This document shows positions 1-4,515 of a stretch of 5,732 nucleotides of DNA, one piece after another; the stretch's first letter is position 1; every line of letters starts with the position of its first letter. The notes under the pieces are model-generated. The model ran no database searches. It worked only from the letters and a program-made list of their open reading frames with translations, and was not told the origin of the DNA. Source of the stretch: Alphaproteobacteria bacterium (GTDB lineage: Bacteria > Pseudomonadota > Alphaproteobacteria > Rs-D84); the NCBI GenBank assembly GCA_024402755.1, contig JAKSTD010000034.1:1-5732 (forward strand), written 5' to 3'. Position numbers and translations under genes: made by a program.

Positions 1-686
1 GGCCCGCAGGCGTGCATAACGCCCTCATTCTTCGATTTAAACGGCAGATCGTTTACCGCAGCAAAGTTCAACTTAATCAAAGAGCCATCTTCTAACTTTA
101 ACATACCGCTGCCCTGAATTTGCAGATTTTGAACATCGACCATATCTGCCCAATACAAGACGCGCCCTATTTTCTTGGCCACAATATCTTTCTTTGGAAC
201 ACCTTTATATTCTGCGCCATTGATTGGCACACCCATAATTGGTTCATTACACTTTGCACTTTGTTTTTTGCATCCTGGTATCACAGGCGAATAATACCCA
301 GTATAAGTTCCCTTTTTACCACCATTTTCATCATAAACCTGATACGGTTGAAAATGCGATTCAAACCATGCCCGAACAGTTGCAACATCTGCACTCGCAC
401 TTGGTAACATATTGCATTTTTCGCGCAAAAGGTCCGCATCTGGAATAACATAACCCTTATATTGAATTTTGGCCTTGCAAGTATTACGAAATGCCTGCAA
501 CGCATACCGAACATCGTCATCGCGCCACCCCGGCAGATTCGAATACGGCACAGCCCGCAAATTTGACGGTATTTTTGAATCATCCCCAACATGTGTTGGT
601 GTTGATAAATCACAACCGGAAACGGCAAAAATCCCGATAATCCCCAAAATTTTTATAAATTTATATAATTTGAACATTTTATCCAT
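1..686 (-). CDS. mltA: Membrane-bound lytic murein transglycosylase A, N-terminal part (runs off the window)
   Basis: MltA cleaves the glycan strands of peptidoglycan, leaving 1,6-anhydro-muramic ends, from a lipid-anchored position in the periplasm. Translating the minus strand from 686 gives 228 codons with no stop. Residues 1-25 form a lipoprotein signal: a Lys-rich start, a hydrophobic run (ILGIIGIFAV) and a lipobox ending SGC, with Cys25 the predicted lipidated residue. Family motifs follow: YTGYYSP at about 128-134 (usually FTGYYEP), then VLYWAD at 176-181 and LQIQGSG at 188-194, the MltA barrel signature. The catalytic Asp of the family lies further on, beyond the window edge. Start choice is uncertain. 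An AAGGGGGG run at 688-695 is very close to the ATG at 686 and about ten bases from a second in-frame ATG at 677. Odd points are Asp directly after the lipidated Cys and five further cysteines in the mature part. The gene is divergent from secB. Family assignment is firm; completeness cannot be judged. Confidence 0.88.
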   Translation of the reverse strand, partial: MDKMFKLYKFIKILGIIGIFAVSGCDLSTPTHVGDDSKIPSNLRAVPYSNLPGWRDDDVRYALQAFRNTCKAKIQYKGYVIPDADLLREKCNMLPSASADVATVRAWFESHFQPYQVYDENGGKKGTYTGYYSPVIPGCKKQSAKCNEPIMGVPINGAEYKGVPKKDIVAKKIGRVLYWADMVDVQNLQIQGSGMLKLEDGSLIKLNFAAVNDLPFKSKNEGVMHACG

Positions 687-693
687 TCCCCCC

Positions 694-722
694 TTGTAAA
701 AACAAATTCTTAATGCTATATT
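694..722 (+). promoter_or_regulatory. Predicted sigma70-type promoter for secB
   Basis: A -35-like TTGTAA (694-699, four of six consensus bases) and a -10-like TATATT (717-722, five of six) are separated by exactly 17 bases. A TG one base before the -10 (714-715) makes it an extended -10. Transcription would start near 729, leaving a leader of about 30 bases before secB. The -35 overlaps the ribosome-binding region of the divergent mltA, so secB expression could interfere with mltA. I saw only weak -10-like matches (GATAAT/TATGAT at 720-728, minus) for mltA, with no partner -35. Prediction from consensus only. Confidence 0.6.
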
Positions 723-743
723 ATCATAAAACGATGGAAAAAA

Positions 744-750
744 AAAGGAG
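744..750 (+). promoter_or_regulatory. Ribosome-binding site that sets the secB start
   Basis: AAAGGAG ends seven bases before the ATG at 758. It therefore favours that start over the in-frame upstream ATG codons at 713 and 734. The ATG at 713 also lies inside the predicted promoter, upstream of the expected transcription start. The protein starting at 758 has the normal SecB length. Confidence 0.8.
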
Positions 751-757
751 CAAATAC

Positions 758-1219
758 ATGCCAAAGTTTAATATCATTTCACAATTTTTAAAAGATATAT
801 CTTTCGAAAGCCCAAATGTGCCAGAATTATTTTTTAAACAAGATAACGGTCAGGCGAAAATTGAAATCAACCTGGACATCAATATCAAAGGTGCAGACAA
901 TAATTTGTTTATGGTTGATTTGATTACCAAGGTTCATTCGAAATTGGAAAAAGACAACAAAACAATTTTCATGATTGAATCTACATATACTGGCATGGTT
1001 CAATACGAAGAAAAAGACGAAGAAACAAAAAAGAAAACATTATTGATTGATGTCCCAACCCTTTTGTTCCCCTACGTGCGCGCTATGGTAACAAGATTGA
1101 CCGCAGAATCTGGATTCCCTGCATTTGTTATGCAACCTGTTGACTTTGCTGATTTGTATGAACAAAGACAAAAGGCGGCGGCTAACCAAGCGGCAACACC
1201 AAAACCTGCTAATCAATAA
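758..1219 (+). CDS. secB: Protein-export chaperone SecB
   Basis: SecB is a cytosolic homotetrameric chaperone that holds precursor proteins unfolded and passes them to SecA for export through SecYEG. The 153-residue product is close to the usual length of about 155. It shows the family core: KDISFESPNVP at residues 12-22, where the first strand begins, and LLFPYVRAMVTRL at 102-114, followed by GFPAF at 119-123 and PVDFADLY at 127-134. This matches the conserved LFPxAR, GFPxL and PxxFxxLY blocks. The last 16 or so residues are a low-complexity Ala/Gln/Pro tail, usual for this disordered end. A strongly charged loop (EEKDEETKKK, 84-93) is more extreme than I expect but sits in a region that varies. 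The start is set by AAAGGAG seven bases upstream; an upstream ATG at 713 is rejected. A hairpin terminator follows 14 bases after the stop, so secB looks monocistronic. The mltA neighbour fits the secB-fxsA-tim44-mltA clusters of alphaproteobacteria, here without fxsA and tim44 between the two. Confidence 0.95.
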   Translation: MPKFNIISQFLKDISFESPNVPELFFKQDNGQAKIEINLDINIKGADNNLFMVDLITKVHSKLEKDNKTIFMIESTYTGMVQYEEKDEETKKKTLLIDVPTLLFPYVRAMVTRLTAESGFPAFVMQPVDFADLYEQRQKAAANQAATPKPANQ

Positions 1220-1233
1220 GGTAAAACAATCAA

Positions 1234-1260
1234 AAAAAACCGCCAAATCGGCGGTTTTTT
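1234..1260. terminator. Bidirectional Rho-independent terminator between secB and the cysteine-rich gene
   Basis: CCGCC (1240-1244) pairs with GGCGG (1250-1254) around the five-base loop AAATC. The flanking A run (1232-1239) and T run (1255-1260) extend the stem to about 11 bp. Read on the plus strand, the T run ends secB transcripts. Read on the minus strand, the A run becomes a U tract that ends the yebC-side operon, whose last stop codon is at 1273-1275. Confidence 0.9.
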
Positions 1261-1272
1261 CATATTATATTT

Positions 1273-1833
1273 TTAACGGATTTGCTGTTTTAAACATTTA
1301 CTACAAATCTGTTCTTGTAAATATTGCAAATCTTGATAGGTATTATTCTTTGGATTATAAATTCCCTTTGGAATTAACAATTCACCATTATCTAATTCCT
1401 TGTACCCAATAGATTTTTTCTTTTCCATAGCTTTTAATTCTTTGCGCAAAGGACAAGAAGCGCAATTCATTTCTTCTGGACAATGTATATAATCAAACCC
1501 ATGCGAATACACTATTGTTTGCATTCCTGGTCGTTCATGGTTTTCTTTCTGTTCTGCCTGCTCTTTACACGCATGACAGCTACGTATTTTTTCAATTTCA
1601 AAATCAAAAACTGTTGATTTTGCAACCTTAACAAAACGTTCAGTCCCGACATTAACAAAACTAGACACACTAATAACCCCGTTTTCTAAGACCTTATAAT
1701 CAACAAGTTTTTCAACATCATTAAGTTTTTGTAACCTTTTTCGTAAACCACAATTTTTAACAGTTTTGCAAGATGGGCATTGTTGTCCAATAACATCATA
1801 AAACAAAAATCTTGTCACTCCATCATGTTCCAT
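1273..1833 (-). CDS. Hypothetical cysteine-rich, probably zinc-binding protein with an internal duplication
   Basis: I do not recognise a named family. The 186-residue product has no signal peptide or membrane segment, so it is probably cytosolic. It contains ten cysteines in two matching sets of five: 19, 22, 28, 86, 89 and 118, 124, 127, 177, 180. The halves align as CP, seven residues, C, one residue, LRK (19-32 and 118-131), then YKxLxNG (46-52 and 144-150), then a closing CxxC (86-89 and 177-180). This looks like a duplicated module with one metal site each, probably zinc by analogy with other CxxC proteins. The start is the ATG at 1833, with AAAGGGG eight bases upstream. A GTG three codons earlier overlaps that site and is rejected. 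The gene lies 24 bp after yebC on the same strand with no terminator between, so the two are probably co-transcribed, and the hairpin at 1234-1260 ends the unit. Function is unknown. The coding call rests on the repeat, the ribosome-binding site and the operon fit. Confidence 0.8.
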   Translation of the reverse strand: MEHDGVTRFLFYDVIGQQCPSCKTVKNCGLRKRLQKLNDVEKLVDYKVLENGVISVSSFVNVGTERFVKVAKSTVFDFEIEKIRSCHACKEQAEQKENHERPGMQTIVYSHGFDYIHCPEEMNCASCPLRKELKAMEKKKSIGYKELDNGELLIPKGIYNPKNNTYQDLQYLQEQICSKCLKQQIR

Positions 1834-1841
1834 AAAACACA

Positions 1842-1848
1842 CCCCTTT
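1842..1848 (-). promoter_or_regulatory. Ribosome-binding site that sets the start of the cysteine-rich gene
   Basis: On the minus strand AAAGGGG ends eight bases before the ATG at 1833. The competing in-frame GTG (1840-1842) overlaps this site itself and has no site of its own, so the ATG is the better start. Confidence 0.65.
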
Positions 1849-1857
1849 ATAATTTTT

Positions 1858-2574
1858 TTATGCGGCGGCGGTGAATACCTTTTGCACATCATCATTCGCA
1901 TCCAATGCATCAACCAATTTTTCCACTTTGGCATAGGATTCATCATCCAAATCCATCGGCATATTTGGAACCCAGGTCAATTCTGCATTTTCTGGTTCAC
2001 CCAATTTATCACTTAATGCTTTTTGAACATTCATGAAATTATCTGGTTTTGTTGTAATGATAAAGCCCTCTTCGGATGTTTCCAAATTATCTGCATCAAC
2101 TTCCATAACCAATTCCATCATTTCATCTTCAGTTTTACCGACAGATGCAGGATACATAATTTGACCAACATGTGAAAACATAAATACAACCGAACCTTCT
2201 TCACCCATATTGCCACCATTCTTGGCAAAAATATTGCGTATCTCTGGCACTGTTCTGCGTGGATTATCAGTCAAAGCCTCTACAATAACAGGAACAGCAT
2301 TTGGACCATACCCCTCGTAACGAACGGCCACAAAGTTATCAGTATTTGCACCTGACGCCTTGTCAATCGCGCGTTTGATATTATCATTCGGCATAGAATT
2401 TTTGCGTGCCTGTAAAATTGCCAAACGCAATCTTGGGTTATTATCTGGATTCTTATCACCCAATTTTGCCGCCATAGTTATTTCGCGTGCCAGTTTTGTA
2501 AACAAACCGCTGCGCGCTGCATCAACCAATCCTTTTTTGTGTTGGATGTTGTGCCATTTACTGTGTCCACTCAT
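1858..2574 (-). CDS. yebC: YebC/PmpR-family (TACO1-like) translation or regulatory factor
   Basis: YebC proteins were first named as DNA-binding regulators (PmpR). Mitochondrial TACO1 and more recent bacterial work point to a ribosome-associated role in relieving stalls at proline-rich stretches. The 238-residue product is full length for the family. It opens with the hallmark GHSKW (3-7) and has FTKLAREITMAAK at 25-37, DNNPRLRLAI at 44-53, MPNDNIKRAI at 61-70, YEGYGP at 86-91, and the long conserved block from about 97 to 133 that includes LTDNPRRTV and KNGGNMGEEGSVVFMF. The start is supported by AAAAGG six bases upstream and by the hallmark N-terminus. It is divergent from ruvA, whereas many proteobacteria carry yebC ahead of ruvC-ruvA-ruvB on one strand. 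It is followed by the cysteine-rich gene. The three-alanine C-terminus is unremarkable. Identity is secure; the exact cellular role in this organism is inferred. Confidence 0.95.
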   Translation of the reverse strand: MSGHSKWHNIQHKKGLVDAARSGLFTKLAREITMAAKLGDKNPDNNPRLRLAILQARKNSMPNDNIKRAIDKASGANTDNFVAVRYEGYGPNAVPVIVEALTDNPRRTVPEIRNIFAKNGGNMGEEGSVVFMFSHVGQIMYPASVGKTEDEMMELVMEVDADNLETSEEGFIITTKPDNFMNVQKALSDKLGEPENAELTWVPNMPMDLDDESYAKVEKLVDALDANDDVQKVFTAAA

Positions 2575-2576
2575 AT

Positions 2577-2605
2577 TTGACCTTTTGATTAAATTATATT
2601 AAAAT
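2577..2605 (+). promoter_or_regulatory. Predicted sigma70-type promoter for ruvA-mnmE
   Basis: TTGACC (2577-2582, five of six consensus bases) and TAAAAT (2600-2605, five of six) lie 17 bases apart, an optimal arrangement. Transcription would start near 2612, giving a very short leader that begins at or next to the AAAAGGA ribosome-binding site (2612-2618). The -35 box lies over the ribosome-binding region of yebC on the other strand. Confidence 0.65.
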
Positions 2606-2621
2606 TACGACAAAAGGATAA
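2593..2621 (-). promoter_or_regulatory. Possible promoter for yebC
   Basis: On the minus strand a perfect TATAAT (2593-2598) lies about 19 bases before the yebC ATG. The hexamer 17 bases upstream of it (TTATCC, 2616-2621) is a poor -35, so this call rests mainly on the -10. Its -10 is one base away from the -10 of the ruvA promoter on the other strand, so two polymerases could not occupy both at once. Confidence 0.4.
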
Positions 2622-2624
2622 CAA

Positions 2625-3197
2625 ATGATTGGAAAATTGCAAGGTGTAATTGATTATATCGGGTCTGATTATGTAATTTTGATGGTTGCTGGCATCGGGT
2701 ACAAGGTTTATACACCGGAAATCTTGGCTTTAAAGTCAACAGTCGCACTTTGGATTGAAACTATTGTACGCGAAGATTCCATAAGATTATTTGGTTTTTC
2801 AACCATCACGGCACAAAATTTATTCAATCAGTTAACCAGTGTTTCTGGTGTCGGTCCAAAGGTTGCAATGGCAATCATGGCAACAATCAAGACAGAAACA
2901 CTGATGTCCGCCATCGCGACTGGGGACGCAAAAACTATTGCGACAGCACCGGGTGTCGGCAAAAAAGTAGCCGAAAAAATCATTGTTGAATTAAAAAATA
3001 AAATGGGCGGTGCTAACTTTGATTTTGGTAGTGATATTACAACCGGCGCATTACCAGACTTATTGGCGGCTCTGGAATCTCTGGGGTATCGAAGACAAGA
3101 TATTGTTGACATGGCGCAAAAACTGGTATCACAAAACCAAGGACTAGATGTATCAAAACTGGTTCCAATGGCATTAAAAGAAATAAGCGGTAAATAA
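2625..3197 (+). CDS. ruvA: Holliday junction branch migration complex subunit RuvA
   Basis: RuvA binds four-way DNA junctions as a tetramer and loads the RuvB motor for branch migration in recombinational repair. The 190-residue product has the full three-domain plan. An OB-fold N-domain covers about 1-62, with MIGKLQG at the start and the acidic-pin pair Glu50-Asp51 in REDS, equivalent to the EDA-type pin of E. coli RuvA. Two helix-hairpin-helix motifs follow, at about 70-85 (SGVGPKVAMAI) and 106-121 (APGVGKKVAEKII). A linker leads to the small RuvB-binding domain III from about 142 to the end (LLAALESLGY). The start has AAAAGGA six bases upstream. Neither ruvC nor ruvB is adjacent; mnmE follows after a single base. 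The RuvB and RuvC partners are presumably encoded elsewhere, which this window cannot show. Confidence 0.97.
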   Translation: MIGKLQGVIDYIGSDYVILMVAGIGYKVYTPEILALKSTVALWIETIVREDSIRLFGFSTITAQNLFNQLTSVSGVGPKVAMAIMATIKTETLMSAIATGDAKTIATAPGVGKKVAEKIIVELKNKMGGANFDFGSDITTGALPDLLAALESLGYRRQDIVDMAQKLVSQNQGLDVSKLVPMALKEISGK

Positions 3198-3198
3198 T

Positions 3199-4491
3199 AT
3201 GAACAACGATACAATTTTCGCATTGTCATCCGCGTCCGGTAAATCCGGTGTTGCGGTTATTCGCATAAGCGGAAACGATTTATCAAAACTTTTCAAACGT
3301 ATTATAAACAAAAAGAAATTTGAAGCCCGTCATGCATATTTTACAAATTTAAAAGATAACGATGGCGATTTAATTGACCAATGTATTGCGATTTATTTTA
3401 ATGCCCCCTATTCTTTTACCGGCGAAGATGTTATTGAAATACACAGCCACGGCAGCAGTGCGGTAATAAATAAAATCTTTGAATTTTTGCGTAAAAATGG
3501 CGCACGAATTGCACAGCGCGGTGAATTTTCGCGGCGCGCATTTTATAACAATAAAATGGATTTAACAGATGTTGATGGTTTAATTGCGCTGCTTGATGCG
3601 CAAACAGACAAACAAAGACAAAACGCACTGCGTTCATTAACTGGACACGATTCAAAAATCTATAACGATTGGCGAAATCAAATGATTGAAATATCCGCAT
3701 ACAGCGCAGCAATTCTTGATTATGACGCGGATGATTTACCAAAAAATATTGATAAAAAAATAATTAAAAAGACGGAAAAATTATTAAACGAAATCAAAAC
3801 AGCAATGTTAAACACACGCGCTACACGTGCGATTCAAAACGGATTTAACATCGTTCTAGTTGGTAAAACCAATGTCGGCAAATCATCAATTTTTAATAAA
3901 TTGGTTGGTTCAAATCGCGCAATAGTATCTGATATTGCAGGCACCACACGCGATGTTGTATCTTCTCAACTAGATATTGACGGATATTTGGTAAATCTTT
4001 CCGATACAGCAGGAATCCGTGAAGCAAAAAACAAAATAGAAAAAATCGGGATTGAACGCACACACAATGAAATTGAAAACGCAGATTTGGTTTTGTATGT
4101 CTATAACGAATTACCAAAAGAATTAAAAACAGATGGCATTACGATAATAAATAAATCTGATTTGATAAAGAACAAAAACAGCAAACGGGTAATTTATACA
4201 TCCGCAAAAACAGGCGCAGGATTTGACAAACTGTTAAAAGCAATCAAAGAAAAAATGCACGATGCGATTGGTAACACGGAATCTAAAATTATTATCAACG
4301 AACGCACATACGAATTGTTAAAAGACACAATTTATGAATTAGAAAATGCTATAAAAAAATATGATGGTAATTATGATATATTTGCAGAACATGTCCGTCG
4401 TGCCAGTGATAATATCGGGAAAATATTGGGTGTAATCACAACAAACGAAATCGCCGATATGACCTTTTCACGACTTTGTTTGGGAAAATAA
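3199..4491 (+). CDS. mnmE: tRNA uridine-5-carboxymethylaminomethyl modification GTPase MnmE
   Basis: MnmE works with MnmG to install the carboxymethylaminomethyl group (or aminomethyl group) at C5 of wobble uridine 34 in tRNAs reading two-codon families, using GTP and a folate one-carbon donor. The 430-residue product is slightly shorter than E. coli MnmE (454). A folate-binding N-domain covers about 1-115, with the block FTGEDVIEIHSHGS at 73-86 and RGEFSRRAF at 107-115. A helical domain surrounds an inserted Ras-like G domain: G1 GKTNVGKSS (222-230, Thr where Pro is common), G2 DIAGTTRD (245-252), G3 DTAG (269-272), G4 NKSD (318-321), and Glu281 in the place of the E. coli catalytic Glu282. 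It ends in CLGK with the conserved Cys427. The stop of ruvA is one base before its ATG, so it is very likely translated by coupling from the ruvA-mnmE mRNA. It has no strong ribosome-binding site of its own. A hairpin terminator starts at its stop codon. Confidence 0.97.
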   Translation: MNNDTIFALSSASGKSGVAVIRISGNDLSKLFKRIINKKKFEARHAYFTNLKDNDGDLIDQCIAIYFNAPYSFTGEDVIEIHSHGSSAVINKIFEFLRKNGARIAQRGEFSRRAFYNNKMDLTDVDGLIALLDAQTDKQRQNALRSLTGHDSKIYNDWRNQMIEISAYSAAILDYDADDLPKNIDKKIIKKTEKLLNEIKTAMLNTRATRAIQNGFNIVLVGKTNVGKSSIFNKLVGSNRAIVSDIAGTTRDVVSSQLDIDGYLVNLSDTAGIREAKNKIEKIGIERTHNEIENADLVLYVYNELPKELKTDGITIINKSDLIKNKNSKRVIYTSAKTGAGFDKLLKAIKEKMHDAIGNTESKIIINERTYELLKDTIYELENAIKKYDGNYDIFAEHVRRASDNIGKILGVITTNEIADMTFSRLCLGK

Positions 4492-4515
4492 AAAACCGGC
4501 ATTTGCCGGTTTTTT
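4490..4515. terminator. Bidirectional Rho-independent terminator between mnmE and the acyl-CoA ligase
   Basis: CCGGC (4496-4500) pairs with GCCGG (4505-4509) around ATTT. Flanking A (4490-4495) and T (4510-4515) runs lengthen the stem to about 11 bp, and the T run continues to 4516. The outer ends of the arms fall in both stop codons: mnmE TAA at 4489-4491 and the convergent ligase TAA at 4515-4517. One 26-base element therefore ends both transcripts. Confidence 0.9.

Noticed and set aside
120..448. Plus-strand open frames opposite mltA (120-407 and 239-448)
   Set aside because: Antisense shadows with no ribosome-binding site, unlikely composition and no recognisable motif.
281..628. 115-residue minus-strand open frame inside the mltA region
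   Set aside because: It overlaps the MltA frame on the same strand in another register. The MltA frame has a signal peptide, lipobox and family motifs, while this frame is low-complexity and rich in Arg, Met and Cys.
713..757. Upstream ATG extending SecB by 15 residues
   Set aside because: The ATG at 713 lies within the predicted promoter and upstream of its expected start site. The extension is not SecB-like, and AAAGGAG fits the ATG at 758.
1840..1842. GTG start for the cysteine-rich gene
   Set aside because: It overlaps the AAAGGGG ribosome-binding site that serves the ATG at 1833 and has none of its own.
2828..3229. 133-residue open frame antisense to ruvA
   Set aside because: A full-length, motif-complete RuvA occupies the other strand. 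The antisense frame shows Ser/Cys-rich shadow composition and no start signals.
3431..4117. Two minus-strand open frames inside mnmE (3431-3742 and 3893-4117)
   Set aside because: They are shadows of the mnmE reading frame, with no supporting signals.
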